The notes under the pieces were generated by a model that was not told the origin of the DNA, did not search any database, and saw only the letters and a list, made by a program, of their open reading frames with translations. A stretch of DNA of 64,000 bases, from positions 496,001 to 560,000 of the forward strand of contig JAVXUO010002949.1 of assembly GCA_033065855.1 (NCBI GenBank), in the 5' to 3' direction. This stretch comes from Escallonia rubra (lineage: Eukaryota; Streptophyta; Magnoliopsida; Escalloniales; Escalloniaceae). This document shows positions 1-12,236 of this stretch, piece by piece (within the stretch, counting starts at the first letter, position 1; each line of letters begins with the position of its first letter). The position numbers and the translations under genes are program-made.

Positions 1-169
1 CAGTCAACTTTGAACGCTTCCAACCGGTCAAAACGTGCGCGACGTCTCCGCGACGTCCACCGTCGCCCGCGGTCACGCGCCATCTCCGCGATGCATGTCG
101 CTCGCGCCCATGCGTTGTTCATGCGTCACATGCCCCTGGCACGACGCCCGTCTCCGCAAAAGCGGTCGC

Positions 170-365
170 CCTCTCCCATGCGCCCCACTCATGTCTCGTG
201 CCGTTGGCACCGCGCCCATGCGCCACTTTCATGATATGTGCCCCTGGCACCATGTATTATCCCGCGACAGACGTCGCCGAGCCCATGCGCCACTCTCATG
301 TCTCGTGCTGTGGGCACCGCGCCCGTGCGCCACTCTCATGTCTCGTGCCCCCGGGCACCGCATCT
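170..365. repeat. GC-rich short tandem repeat
   Basis: About four copies of a ~40-bp unit built around CCATGCGCCACTCTCATG and CTCGTGCCGTTGGCACCGC lie head to tail, and the second copy carries extra sequence. The stretch is far richer in GC than the rest of the window. The apparent open frames across it are low-complexity translations of the repeat and are not genes. It leads straight into the 238-bp duplication and a TATA box, which suggests that it belongs to an LTR or its leader. Confidence 0.6.
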
Positions 366-374
366 ATTAACCAC

Positions 375-830
375 AACATGCACCCCTGCCATGGACCTGG
401 AACATGCTTCGAGCCACTCTTCAGAGTGTGCAGCATTCCGAGGGGCTCCGCTTGCAGTGCTCTGGCATGAGGACCCTTCGCAGCGGGATAGGCTCGCTAC
501 CACATATGTCATTTCTGCCTTGGGTGATTTGCATGACACTGGACATGCCTGAGCTGTGACCACATCGCACTCACGTTACTGGTGATCGTATGCACCCACA
601 CCTGTTCACCACACCATGCGCTCCCGATGTGGACGTGGAACATGCTTCGACCCACTCTCCGGAGTGTGCAACATTCCGAGGGGCTCCGTTTGTAGTGCTC
701 CGGCATGAGGACCCTTCGCAGCGGGATAGGCTCGCTACCATAGAAGCTATCTCCGCCTGGGGCGACTTGCATGATGCTAGGCACGCGTGAGCTATGACAA
801 CGTCGCACTCACGTTACCGGTGATCGTCGG
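375..830. repeat. 238-bp tandem duplication
   Basis: Two diverged copies stand head to tail. The landmark GAACATGCTTCGA occurs at 400 and again at 638. Both copies keep the blocks ATTCCGAGGGGCTCCG, GAGGACCCTTCGCAGCGGGA and the ending TCGCACTCACGTTAC. Open frames in the two copies give similar peptides on the plus strand, but I see no known domain and no start or splice context. The most likely explanation is an internal duplication in a long terminal repeat. Confidence 0.65.
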
Positions 831-1194
831 CGCCCTCAGGATGATAACCCTCGGGTCACTCCGAGACGGAAGCAGATCTTTGGAGGGCATTGCGCCTAGT
901 CCGCCTGGCAGTTGGGCATAGGGACCCTCCCTCACCGCTGTCAGGTTCTCTCCGCATCTCTCGACACACCCCTGTGGGATTCAGTAAGGGCCTGGACTGG
1001 TGACTAGGGCAAGGGCTTACTTTGATCATGCCGACGCTGTGTCGTCAGTCTTTTCAAACATGTAGGGCGACACTGTGTGTGGCTCGCAACGCGAATATGG
1101 GAACCGACAGTCCAACGGATCACCGGTATTTGTGGACCCCTGGTGATGTGTCACTCCTAGGGGATGACATGTGGCAATTGATGACACATGCGTA

Positions 1195-1212
1195 CTTTTG
1201 CCTATAAATAGT
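1195..1212 (+). promoter_or_regulatory. TATA box of LTR-like promoter
   Basis: CCTATAAATAG follows a GC-rich block and precedes a stretch with direct CTCTAGAATTC / TTCTAGAGAG motifs and repeated ACATTGGAC words. This order (GC-rich repeats, TATA, short leader) is usual for the U3/R part of a plant LTR. I could not find a paired copy or target duplication, so the parent element is unresolved. Confidence 0.4.
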
Positions 1213-1925
1213 GGACTTTGGAATACATTTTGAACAGAATTCTCTCATTTGATACAAAGCACTTTCTCACTCTAGAATTCAATGCTCTTAAATTCTAGAG
1301 AGAGAAACATAATTGGACCGTGACATTGGACATAACATCAACCGAGACATTGGACCTTGATGTGGACCTTAGCTTGAACTGTCGGCCATGTTCGTCTCAG
1401 CCTTATCTGCACAACATTGCCACTCCTCACGGCCTATCTAGGAAACCTTGCTCTCTGCCCTTACTACACCCTCGTTGTGTCATACTTTGTACATCTGGCA
1501 ACTGATTCGGACTGTATGTTTTTTGACACCTCCACGTAACTACGAACCCAATTTTCTTGGCATCTTACTGTCTGCGTGCAAAGAGATATCTGAGAAGAAA
1601 AGAAAGAGATTTCCTCCTCTTCAAAAAGTTGCTTTTACATTTGTGTGGCCTATAAGCATTTAAATTTCTTTTGGCCGTTCACTTCCACATCTTAAACTTT
1701 AAGAATGTCATTAATGAGAAAAATCTTAAACATAAAACAAAGCTGAGCGATTATCCGAAAAAGAGAAATGGACAAGACACATAGACGACATTACGCGTAC
1801 AACTACAAACACTCGAGAAACATTCCCCATCAACTCAAAGACTGGATTAAACGAGTCCAACGTAAGTGTGAACTTGTGTGACAGCTCTTCCTATTTTATT
1901 TGCCTCCAAGAGTGTAGCCTGGGGG
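1213..1925. other. No recognisable gene
   Basis: This is the AT-rich continuation of the LTR-like segment. It holds only short random frames, and I recognise no RNA gene or terminal repeat. Confidence 0.4.
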
Positions 1926-2761
1926 GTATGTCTGAGCCTGAAGGAGGATGGTATTGGGAATCAGATAGGCTTGGTGATGATGCCTGTCTTATGTCGTTAT
2001 TCCAACAAGCTGAGTGAAAAGAGAATGGTTATCTTGGACATATTTCTTGTCTAATCTTGCAAATCTTGCATGCTCCGATATCAGCTCGCCTGGATTCTGC
2101 AAGGTCGTTAGATTATTATTATGTATTTTACACTGCGTTCCCCCAGCCTAGACAATGTTTTGCAGTATGAGCCTCCACAGGTGGGAACATGTTTAGTCTT
2201 GAGGAGTACATACGGCTTAGTGCTGCTATATCTCCTGTAAACAAACTGAATCCCCAAAAGCATCTGGGGATGTCTGATATTTAGCGTCTTTTTTCTGTTT
2301 CAGGTTTTTGTTGTCTTAGTTACTGAAGCTGTTGCTTTTTATAGGAGAATTTGCTGCTGTCCGACGTGAATAACATTTTCCCCGAGGAATCAAGGAGTAG
2401 TTGCATGTTTGAAGAGGATCAGGTTCAAGGAATCTGCCTTTCCGATTTTGTGTTCCTCTGCCTTCTGGTTGATCTTACCTTGGCGGAAAACTTTGCGATC
2501 TTAAACTACATCATAAACTGTTCAAATATGTACGTTCTGTCATTGAGAAACCACAATAGACTTTCTTTTCTTTCTTTTTCTTAATAATTTCTGTTTGTCT
2601 TCTGCTACCCGATTTATTTTTCAATATTCAGCATGTTATTTTCCCCTCGAATGACTGGAAATAGGATAAAAACTGTAGCCGTGCTTCATAAGCCCCAGCC
2701 TCCGGTCTTTTCCCCGAGGAGAGTTGAAGTAGGGGGATACAGTGAAGAGAATTTCTCTAGG
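1926..2761 (+). other. Possible exon fragments of an unidentified gene
   Basis: Three short open segments have protein-like composition and plausible splice signals. One starts at the ATG at 1928 (MSEPEGGWYWESDR..., ending in a stop after about 29 codons). One lies around 2190-2280 (SLEEYIRLSAAISPVNKL). One lies at about 2667-2761 (KTVAVLHKPQPPVFSPRR), preceded by AG and followed by a good donor, AGG|GTAAGT. No domain is recognisable. It could be a gene remnant, exons captured by a transposon, or chance. A protein search with these three peptides would decide. Confidence 0.25.
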
Positions 2762-5264
2762 GTAAGTTCAAGCATTAACAATAGAAGGTGTAACAATGGC
2801 TGATAATTAAAAACTAAAAAACATGTAAGAACTCCCACTTTCACCTCCAAGGAGAATTTTACATGGTCTTGGATCATTCTGTCTAGATGATTTACAACCG
2901 TTGGTCAAGGACGACTGATTTTATGGTAGGACGCGGCTATATTCAACTGTCTAAGTCGGTCAACCATTGATCCCGAACTATCAAATATATTTCATTTATC
3001 ATTTTTATTTTTTATTTTTTATTTTGTGTTTTTACTTTCGTCATTTTCGTATCTAGATAGAAAATATGCTTGCGTACTGTTATCAATTTCACCACTTTTT
3101 TTCTATCTACTCTTTTCGTGGGTTTATGTCTTGTACCATTTTTATGCCCATTTTGAGTTCACCTTTTTTGGCAAAATCATGTATGTAGTTTACCAATTTC
3201 ACCCCACCTCTTAAAATTTTTCTGGTTCTCTCTCTTCTTTTCAACAACCGTACCACCAGAATCAGCTCTGCCAAGCTACTCTGTCTGACTACGTCCATTT
3301 CATTCACCATAGCCCACCATGTCAAATTGCAACCTAACTAAACCTACTGTCACCACCAGAACTGTAATCAACCATTGAAAATCAAAAGAGATCTAGATAT
3401 GAAAATAAAAGCCCTTACTGAGCATGGTGATGGAGGTGACGCGATAGATCGAGATCGACAATGACCATTGGCATACTCGAGATCGAGATCGAGATCGACG
3501 TGGTAGACTGTCAGCATACTCGTCAAGACCGTCAATTACAACCATATCTAACCCCCCAGCATTTGCCTTTGAGATACCACCTCCACTCATCAGAAATACC
3601 AACGATTTTCACTTGTCCCTACAAGATATGTAGATCTACTTATAGGTAGTGCGGTGGTGTGTGTGTGTGTGAGAGAGAGAGAGGAACTGTGATCGTGAGC
3701 AGAGGTGGGAAGAAAAAGGTGAACAATGGAAGAATGATTGTCTTATCTAATAGAGTGTGAAAGTCTGTGGAGAAAAGCTGAAAACACCTTTAATGTGTTT
3801 TCGGGAGTTTTTGTCACTTTTTGATTGAATTTGTCCAAAACAAAAACTAAAAATGGTAAAATCACACTTCAAATTTTTTTATTTAATCATCGTTGCAAAA
3901 ATGAAAAATAGAAATGGTAAACGTCCCGTACCTCTATTTCCATATATTATGATGTTTTTTCACACCCCGTGTGTTAAAGACAAATTAGCAACCTTTCTAG
4001 CTCCACCTCTCCGCCTTAACCCCAGGTTGAAGATAAGATGGAAGCTCTAAATTGGCGACGTAAATATGCTGACAAATTAGGCAGCAACACACTACCTAAT
4101 TGCCATTTTGGCTATTTCGGTCCCCTCACCCTTCTCTTCTCTCCTATATTAAAACCCTAGAGAAGTTTGTCAAACAAAGTACTAGACTCGTTTTTCGTGG
4201 TGGTTATTGACTGGTTTTTTTGGTTTGATGTAAGGATGGTTTTATATATTTTTTGTTGTGGTGGGTACCTTGAGGACATGGTGTCCTTGTCTACAATTAG
4301 TGTCTTGGTTCAAGTAAGAGCGCGCTATCCTCTATGTAGGCAGCCTTTGTTAGGGGTTATTTGGCGTTAAAACTGATTATTTTTGCCACCCTCGCATATA
4401 TAAGGAGACTTGTTTGTGCCAGTCATTGCCTGAGTTTACGCTGTGGGCAGTGAAGTATCACGTGTTTTTTCTTCAGTTTTTAATGTACTCTATCTTGTAC
4501 TACATGCTTATATTATTTGTAAAATTTTTTGTCCAAAGCCAAAATGAAAAAAAAAAAAAAAAGAGTCCAAGATTTGAGGATGATGGTGGTGATGGAAGAT
4601 GATGGCAGGGGGCGGATAAGCAAAGGTGGCAGAGTGGTGGGGAGAGGGTGTTCGACGAAGGAGAAAGAAGGTGGTGGTGTTGGCAGTGGTAGGCTGGGGT
4701 AGGGGGGTGTGCGGGGGTCTTGGACGATGGTGGAAGAGAGAGAGAGAGATGAACCGATTTCCAAATAAGGTAGGCCTTGATGATATGATTGTCTTATCTG
4801 AATAATATAAAAGTGCCTCTGGCTCTATTTTGATGACAAATAAATGTCGTTAAAAGTTTTAGCAATAGTGACATAACACTTTTATTGACAATAAAATCAT
4901 CTCTATGATGGTATTTGAGAGTGATTCTGTAATGAGAAAACTTGATTAATACCAGATTAAATTAGTTATGAAGTGTTTAGTAAAAAAAAAAAGATAAACT
5001 GATTAAATCTATTTGGTTCGACATTGGCTTCCAAAGTCTTAGCCCTGCAGAAGACTTTAATTTCACCAACATTTCTTGGTTGATTTACTTGTATTTTTAC
5101 CGGTTCCCATCCGTGTTGATTATTTCCCAATGTACTCTTTTGGGACCCAATATGCTTTATGGATTGGACACCTCTTGGTAGTCCAGTCATCGCTTGGCGG
5201 CATACCTGAGCGGACAAGAAACATCCTCGTGGGTCATTCTGGCGAGGTCCAAAGGTTCTGACTG
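2762..5264. other. AT-rich intergenic DNA, no gene supported
   Basis: Only short chance frames are present. Local features are a GAGATC-type short repeat near 3480, a (GT)n(GA)n run at about 3657-3682, a TATATTAAAACCCTAG promoter-like string near 4145, and an A-rich tract near 4548. No splice-linked coding potential was seen on either strand. Confidence 0.5.
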
Positions 5265-5339
5265 GATGTGGCCTTAGCTTATGCCCTAGTGGCTTTACTG
5301 CGTCGGGCGCCTTTGCCTCATATGCTATGGGACGCGGAC

Positions 5340-5905
5340 CCTAAAGCCTATGCTTCACAGGATAATGCCCATCGGGAAATTGAGGCTGTGGCCTATTTTT
5401 CACAAGCGATGGGCCCCTGGAAACTCGAGGCCGTAGCCTATGTTCCAAAAGGGATGACCCCTGGGGAAACTGTGGCCGTAGCCCATGTTCCACAGGCAAG
5501 AAGCCCTTAGGATCTTGTGGCCTTGGCCTTTGTTCCTTAAAGGCTGGCCCCTTGGAGACTTGTGGTCGTAGCATGTGTCCCAAGGGATATAAGTTTGTGG
5601 GTGGCCTATGTTTTGCAGGCAGGTGGCCTATAAGAACTCATGGCTTTGACCTTTGTTCCATAGATGACATGCCCCTAGGAACTCGTGGCCTTGACCCTTT
5701 TTATGTAGATGACATGCCCCTAGGAACTCATGGCCTTGACCCTTGTTCTGTAGATGACATGCCCCTAGGAACATGTGACCTTGACCTTTGTTCCGTAGAG
5801 GGCAGGCCACTAGGAACCTGTGGCCTTAACCTTTGTTCCATAAGGGCTGACCCTTTGGGGACTTGTGGCCTTGACCTTTGTACCAAGGGGTATGATCTCA
5901 TAGGT
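5340..5905. repeat. 45-bp minisatellite, about 12 copies
   Basis: A 45-bp unit is repeated head to tail with growing divergence to the left. A typical unit contains ATGCCCCTAGGAACTC, TGGCCTTGACC and TTGTTC. Because 45 is a multiple of three, frames stay open on both strands across the array (for example plus 5552-5914 and minus 5628-5810). These encode only monotonous repeats such as LGACHL and DDMPLGT. No start context, domain or flanking exon supports a gene. Such arrays are common in leaders and LTRs of plant Ty3/gypsy elements, but the parent here is not identified. Confidence 0.75.
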
Positions 5906-5914
5906 TCGGGCTAG

Positions 5915-6520
5915 TGATTACAATGTTACATGATAGTAATGCATCCTTAAATGTCATCACTTCTTTCTTTCAAATCACAAGCGTGGATTTTGATCTTATG
6001 ATAGTGATTTCATTCCAAACACTCAAAAGTATAAGTTAGTGCTTGAAAGAAATGAATAAATAGATATATATTGCATTTTATTTTATTTTTGAAAGAAACT
6101 TTTTTTGCATATATTTTTTTCTTTTCAAAACACCAGTCTTAATAATAAGAATATATGGCAAAAAGAACAAAGATTGAAAAATGAAAATATATTTCAACCA
6201 CGTATGGGCCAATCAAGTAAACAATTTACTTGATTTGGCCCACAACATTGCAGTCCATTTTATGTTTATGTTTCTCTTTGTGAACCAGAAGATGCGTCGA
6301 GACCCGCTGGTAAGGCAGGTTCACTAACCAGTAACCACCATGAGGTCCAGGGGTCAGTATCCTTTTCTGCTCTAGCAATTTTATTTCTTTTGCAACAGTA
6401 ATCAACCAAAGCAAGTATGGTTGACCCAGAAAAATGAACAACAAATAAAGAAGCAGAAAATGCTTCTTCTTTGTTCCCAAATATATATATATATGCATTT
6501 CTAAAGATGGGAGGAGAAAC
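5915..6520. other. No recognisable gene
   Basis: AT-rich sequence between the minisatellite and an LTR-like block. It ends in a short (AT)n run near 6482-6494. No coding or RNA gene signal was seen. Confidence 0.45.
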
Positions 6521-6522
6521 AT

Positions 6523-7440
6523 GTCCCACCGGGCGTGCCAAAATTTGATGACACATTTTTCGCGCTATTGATTATCGTCGAATCTTGTGTCACTAAATTC
6601 CGTCGTACGCATATAACGACGTTTATTATTTTATATAGTGAATTTCTATTTCCGGATGGCTAAAAAGTTAACCGTTAATTACGTCCACGACGACCTCCGA
6701 TTAAAGAAACATAAATAACAAATTCTACACAAATAACAAGCAAAAATATACTTACGAAAAGTTTCATTTCTTTGCGAATCCTAATTCATCATGAAAGAGA
6801 TTAAAATTTACATGAAGTAATAGAAAAGTAAGAAATGAAAAGCCATGGGCTGATTCAACTTGACCCCATTTTTTCCTTTGGGCTGATTTCTTCTCTTTCT
6901 ATCTTTCCTTCTCTCTCCTTTTTTTTTTTTTTTTCTCCTGATTCCTTTCTGCCGCAAGAGCAGCCCCTCTCTTTTTTTTTTGTTTCTTCCTTGCTTTGCT
7001 GAGTCTCTCTCTTTTGTTGCTGAATTTCTCTTCCCTCTTTCTCCTCCTGTCCTTTCTCTCTTTTGTTTCTCTCCTCTTTTCCTTCCTTTCTCTTTCTTTT
7101 TCTCCTTCCCTTGAATGGCATTTCACTTCAAGTTAATCCCATACGTTGATAAAATTAAGTTTATCTTTATTAGTTACTATTTTTTATGCAATTTTTTTTA
7201 GAGAATCTCACTTCATCCATAGATATGCCCACATTTATCCCAATTGGGCCATAACCAGTCCAATTCAATATTTATTGGACTTTTATTTGATGAAATCAAA
7301 ATTTGGACTTTATTTTAACAATCTCCTTTGTCAAAATTTTGGTGCCAACAGTGCCCCATCACACATCAATCAGGAAACAAGAAAAAAGCTGACATTTGAC
7401 TCGGTGCTCACCGCATGTAAGTGAAGTCGAAGTTGTTTGA
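6523..7440 (-). mobile_element. Putative LTR with leader junction (Ty3/gypsy-like)
   Basis: Read on the minus strand, the segment ends ...TGTGTCATCA and is followed by TTTGGCACGCCCGGTGGGAC (6543 to 6524). That is the kind of junction seen between plant gypsy LTRs and their leader. Near the other end, TTTTGGTGCCAACAGTGCCC (about 7337-7358) is a motif I associate with such LTRs. A long pyrimidine-rich tract on the plus strand (6890-7105) lies inside. No second copy, target duplication or protein domain was found, so the boundaries are uncertain. It is an old, isolated LTR fossil if the call is right. Confidence 0.4.
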
Positions 7441-7885
7441 TGGATAGAGGCATCCATCGATGATGTAATGCCGCGAATCTAAAATACACAAGAACAAGTA
7501 AAGGAAGAATCCAGCAACTAAAGCCACCGACGATAGAGCTACTTTCCCAGAATATTTAGATCAAGCAAGCTTTTCCATGGTTTATTTTATTTCTTTTTGC
7601 CATATAAAACTCTAGCAAGTGGATTGTGCTTAATACCGACCATGAGAAACATTAAAAAGGACGTCCAGAAGCTGAGAATGATATGAAAAGATTCAAAACT
7701 GAAATCCACCCATTAATATCTGCAATCTTATAACCCCCCACCCCAATCAATATCTGAGCAAAACTTCCTAATCTTCAACTAAAACCATGGACTTTCATTG
7801 CCGAAAGAGAAGTAAGTTATACTAAATTAGACTCAAGGATTGCAAAGGTAACGCTTTCACTAATATAGGCCAGAATCGCGATCCC
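7441..7885. other. 3' flank of the P2 gene
   Basis: AT-rich DNA downstream of the minus-strand P2 stop codon. It presumably includes the 3' untranslated region and poly(A) region. No other gene seen. Confidence 0.4.
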
Positions 7886-9273
7886 TCAGTCATCGAAGAG
7901 ACTGAAGCCCATCTCCTGAAAAATAATTTGAGAACGAGTCAGGCAATATAACTAAGATGTTCACTTGTAGTAAAAGGGTGGAATAAAGTAGAAGGTTCAG
8001 TTTCATGAAGAAAAAAAAAAGCTTACTTCATCATCAGAGTCCTCTTTCTCTACCACTTTCTCCTCCTTCTTTGCCTCGGCAGCAGCAGGTGCAGCGGCAG
8101 CAGCACCCCCTCCAGTAGCAGCAGCAGCAGCAGCAACTGCAAAACCGCCACCACCCGAAGGAAGTGAAGCCAGCATCTCCCTTCCAGCAGCAATAACTTC
8201 AGCGATATCCTTTCCCTTTGCTAGGGACAAGAGCAACTCAATCCGATCATCATCAGCGTCAGCACCAACTGTGACCCATCAAAATTGACCTTGTTAGACA
8301 TAGCGCACAAAAATTCTAGATCACGAACAAACCTTGCAGTTTCAACTGCACTAAGGCAAGCAAATTGGACAACTAGACTCGATCGCAGCACTAGAAAAAT
8401 CTTATTTGACTCTTAATGGCATTGTCAAGCCCAAACGAGGAAAACAGACAATCTACCAGCCTGCCGATCAGATTCAATTGGCCTCGCATTACTTTGTAAG
8501 GTGACCTCCAACTCTCCTATATAAGGACGAGAAGGCCATGAGGATGGGCTCTCTTTGTACAATATCAAGGAAGGACCAGACTGGTGGACAATTGGACCAA
8601 ATGTAAGCTACATTCAACGTCAAAAACAAGAAAAAATCGTACAGTATGAAATTACTTTTACCACCATTTCTGAAAACTACCATATACATTTTTTCCATAA
8701 TCCATTTCACCAACATTTTTTTTTTTTTTTTTTTTTTGGCGGGGAGGGTGGGGGGGAGGTTGAAGTAAAACCAACTCGCTGAGATTATTACAGTGGTATC
8801 TCAACACAAAGTGGTTTTATACATACTTTTGAAAGATGGTATGAACAAGATTTCGCTCTTCGTCAGAGAGATAACGGCCTTAGGATAACCGGCAGAATCC
8901 CCTCAACAAGTTACAATCCCGTACCAACCCACACAAAAGGTACCCAAAAAACACATGCATCTCGCTACAGGCTAAAAACAGTAAGTGAAAAGAACAAGGA
9001 CCGTGACAATCTATGACACCCAGCTTCGATCAGATCCCAAGCACATCAAATCGAGAACTAGGTGTCAATATTGGCCAATTAAAATCGTTTACGTCCAAAA
9101 TCTCACATACTGTAACATTTACCAAAAAAAACAACGCCAGAAAAAGTCTAATACAATAAACTGAATAATGGGTATAGATATTAACCTGAATTTAGAATGC
9201 CCTTCAAATCATCAGCGGATGGATTATTATTACCGCCCAACAGAGCCAACAAGTAAGTAGCCACCACCTTCAT
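7886..9273 (-). CDS. RPP2: 60S acidic ribosomal protein P2
   Basis: P2 forms dimers with P1 on the lateral stalk of the large ribosomal subunit, where it recruits translation factors. The gene reads join(7886..7915, 8027..8268, 9186..9273) on the minus strand, giving 119 residues against the usual ~112-115. Exon 1 encodes MKVVATYLLALLGGNNNPSA, the dimerisation start typical of plant P2. Exon 2 begins VGADADDDRIELLL and holds KGKDIAEVIAAGREMLASLP, then the Ala/Gly-rich hinge and the Lys/Glu-rich segment. Exon 3 supplies the conserved acidic tail ending EEMGFSLFDD. All introns are GT-AG and phases match (1, then 0). A 5' UTR intron (9275-9379) ends one base before the ATG. No break is seen, and this is the only clear host housekeeping gene in the window. 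Paralogues P1 and P3 differ in the N-terminal motif, so P2 is secure. Confidence 0.95.
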
Positions 9274-9436
9274 TCTGCTCAAATTGCACACAAACGACAA
9301 CAATCAAAATCGCATTCCACGCAGACCAATGTACACACACACAAACACAGATTTGGAGAGAGAGACGTAGGAAATGTACCTTAAGATTAACTTGTTTAAC
9401 GATGGATGTTGGAGAGTACAGGAGAGGCTGTTTGCT

Positions 9437-9650
9437 TCTAGGGTTAAAACGGAGAGGGATTGGTGAGATTTTATAAAGGGGGTCGGGGGTTCATTTATAT
9501 AATAGCTAGGGTAGGGTTTTCTTTTGCGGATTTGGACTTTTTCAAGTTCCCAGTATTGGACTATTGGCCCTGTCCTTGTTGGCACGCCATCAGTTGTTTA
9601 GCGAATCATGGCGGCAACTTGGGCTGGTCATCTCAGGCCGGGCCCACTCC
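9437..9650 (-). promoter_or_regulatory. P2 promoter: TATA, telo-box, site II motifs
   Basis: Minus-strand reading shows CTTTATAAAAT at 9469-9478 and a second TATATAA at about 9494-9503. A telo-box-like AAAACCCTACCCTAG lies at about 9506-9520, with another AACCCTAG just inside the transcript (9438-9445). Upstream TGGGCC/AGCCCA-type site II motifs lie at about 9617-9648. Telo-box plus site II is the known promoter signature of plant ribosomal-protein genes that are expressed in dividing cells. That use here is inferred from the motifs. Confidence 0.6.
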
Positions 9651-9659
9651 AGTACACTT

Positions 9660-10978
9660 TTAACGGCACGACAAATTTTTATGTCGCTAACTTTATTAGT
9701 AATTGTAAAAATCACTGAAAAATCCTATCAATAAATTCTTTGCAAAAAAACAAACATTTACCGGGAATACTAAATCTTGCCCTCACAACGTTCACATAGC
9801 CTCATATTTATCCGTTTCGTAGAGTAAGCACAAATCCCCTGCCATATAGACTAAGCCGGTTCTCATAATATTAGGAATAGGTTTCATTTGAACCCTCTAA
9901 CTATGATTGTTTGTTTCAAAATCTTGACCTTTTTTTTGCAAAGGACTTCGGGATCGTAAATAAACTGAGATGGTGACAAACAAGTTTGCAGAAACCGTGC
10001 CATTCATGTTACTCCATTTTACTAGACAAGTCGATCTTGATCTAAAATAAATGAGTTGGCTTCAAAAATGACCTAGCCATTCACGATAAATCACGTGTGA
10101 ACGGGATTGTTTAACTTGTCTTATACTGTTGTTTTATTTTGTGATGTTTTAATTAAGTGAAGTAGTCAAGCGTGAATTTGTGCGAAAGCAAAAGTACTAA
10201 GTTAAGCAGGCTGAAGCTCACTCGTGAAACATGCTCAAGCTCTCGAGTGTTGCAAAACTTAGACGATCATGAATAGTTGCCCTACTTTTAACTAATACAA
10301 GCTTGAACGCAATTTGCTAGCTCCAAACGAACACTAATCAAAAAGCACGATTACAAGCATAGAGCACCAAGACGAGGCCATAATAATAACTAAACGAGCC
10401 AAAATCTCATCTCGTGTATAGCCTTACTCGTTGCCTCAAAATCTGTTTGAGCACGTCAGGTGGCAGCTGATTCACAACATGTATAAGTGGCTTTCTTACT
10501 TCATCTTCTTACTATGTTTGTATATCGAGGAGGCGCTCTCAGTAAGTTTTTGACTGCTATCTTTAATTGGAACTTGTTTGTTTGATGCATGTTGTACCTG
10601 TCACCAAATCTTCCAGCTTCATGGATAGAAGCACGATTTACTGGGTTTAGATTTGTTGTGTCTTTTGAAGGTTGGAGGATGCGGCATGTCAATGTTTCTC
10701 ACATCCAGTTGTATTTTGGGCGTGGGTTATCATGTGTTTCTATTAGTTAGGCTAGTTTGTGTAGGCAATGAGTGAGGTGTGATCTGGGTGGTTAATTCAT
10801 GGCTTTGTTTAACTTGTCATATCTTTGTTTCACGTGATCTAGCTTTGATCTTCAGGTTGTATATTCATCCTTTTTTGCGTCAGTTGCTAAGACTGGGTTG
10901 AGGGATTTTGTTATTTTGGCTTGCCTCGCACTTTTACTTACAGTCTGTGCATTTGAATTGAACTGGCATTCTACACAC
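9660..10978. other. No recognisable gene
   Basis: AT-rich DNA between the P2 promoter and an LTR. It holds short frames only, without splice support or domain similarity. Confidence 0.45.
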
Positions 10979-12236
10979 TGTTGACTTTAAAAGTCTAGAT
11001 TGATTATTTTGATGATTCCAAGATTACTGTTCTAATATTAATCTAACAATGTTATTAAGTATGATTTTAGGACCAATCATAACATGGAATATTCTCTGGT
11101 CAAAGACTCTAGACTTAGTTTATATATCACTTTCTTTGTAATTAATCTAAAGTTAAGCCGTCTTAAAGATCTTCCAGAAAGCTAGAAAAGGACAAACCAA
11201 GAAGTGTTCATCTAGAAAAGATTTTCATTCGGAAGGAAAATGTTTTCGTCGTAGATTGTCTATATTTCAAACTTGGTTTTCATTCGACCAAAAAGTCTTT
11301 CATTCGACTGAATCCTTCAGCCCTCACTTATCTGGACTTAAGATCTCTTTCATTCGAAGTAAAGGTTTTCATTCGAAGCAAAAGTTTTCATTTGAAGGAA
11401 AAGTCTTTCATTCGACTGAATCCTTCCGTCCTCATTTGTCTGAACTCAAAATTGTTTCATTCGAAGCAATGATTTTCATTCGAAGCAAAAGGTTTTCATT
11501 CGACTGAAACTTTCAGAAGCACCAAGATATCTCTGCTTTTCAAATCGATTCGAATGAATCTTGGATTCATTCGACCGAATTCTTCATAGATGTTTTAACA
11601 ACAACTTCCTTCGAATGATTTTATTCATTCATTCGAATGAATCTCTGTGTTATCTCTTTATCTATTTTTCAACGGTTATATTCCTTCTAAGTATAAAAGG
11701 GACTCTTAGATAATTTATTACTAACTTTTTCATCTATGAAAAATCTCTCTTACTCTTCTTAAAAAGACTCTCTCATTTTATTCATACATCTCTATACTAT
11801 TCCTTGAGTGAGTTCCTTGTTTGAGATCTTGAATAACAAGCTTCTTTGTTAAGTTCTTTTAGGTTCCAGATCTTCCCATCTAAGAAAACTTAGTTCATTT
11901 GTTTTTCATTTTAATATCTACTCATTGAGGAGTGTGGATTATATTTCAATTGTATTCTTCATTTCACTTGTAATCGTTGGAAACCTTGAAGAGGTTTCAG
12001 ATCTGTACTGTGGTTTGAGCTAGCACCCGAAGCTAGCTGATTAGTGAAAGGCTCGAGTAGGTCTCTTTTGTGTGGAGTGCTCGGGGACTGGATGTAGGCA
12101 GGTGGGGCCGAACCAATATAAATCTTTGTGTCGATATGTAATTGTTGTTATCTTGTTAGCTTAATTTTTAAATTTCTGATTAGAGCTATAAACAATGATT
12201 CACCCCCCCCCCCCCCAGTGTGTTTAGGGACCTACA
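10979..12236 (+). mobile_element. LTR, family A/B, copy A
   Basis: Starts TGTTGACTTT and ends GGGACCTACA, the same ends as copy B at 42261-43555. Shared blocks include TTTGATGATTCCAA, a TATA string (GTATAAAAGGG near 11691), GAGCTAGCACCCGAAGCTAGCT, GGGGCCGAACCA and a poly(C) run (about 12202-12216) just before the end. In the middle is a variable region of repeated TTTTCATTCGAAGCAAAAG-like words. The flanking five bases (CACAC and AAGAC) do not match, so this copy has probably been rearranged at one end or is one LTR of a decayed element. Clearly diverged from copy B, so old. Confidence 0.75.

Noticed and set aside
5552-5914. 120-codon frame in the minisatellite
   Set aside because: Length-three periodicity explains it. 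No domain, and the antisense strand is equally open.
6855-7126. Lys/Glu-rich minus-strand frames
   Set aside because: They result from a pyrimidine-rich tract within an LTR-like region.
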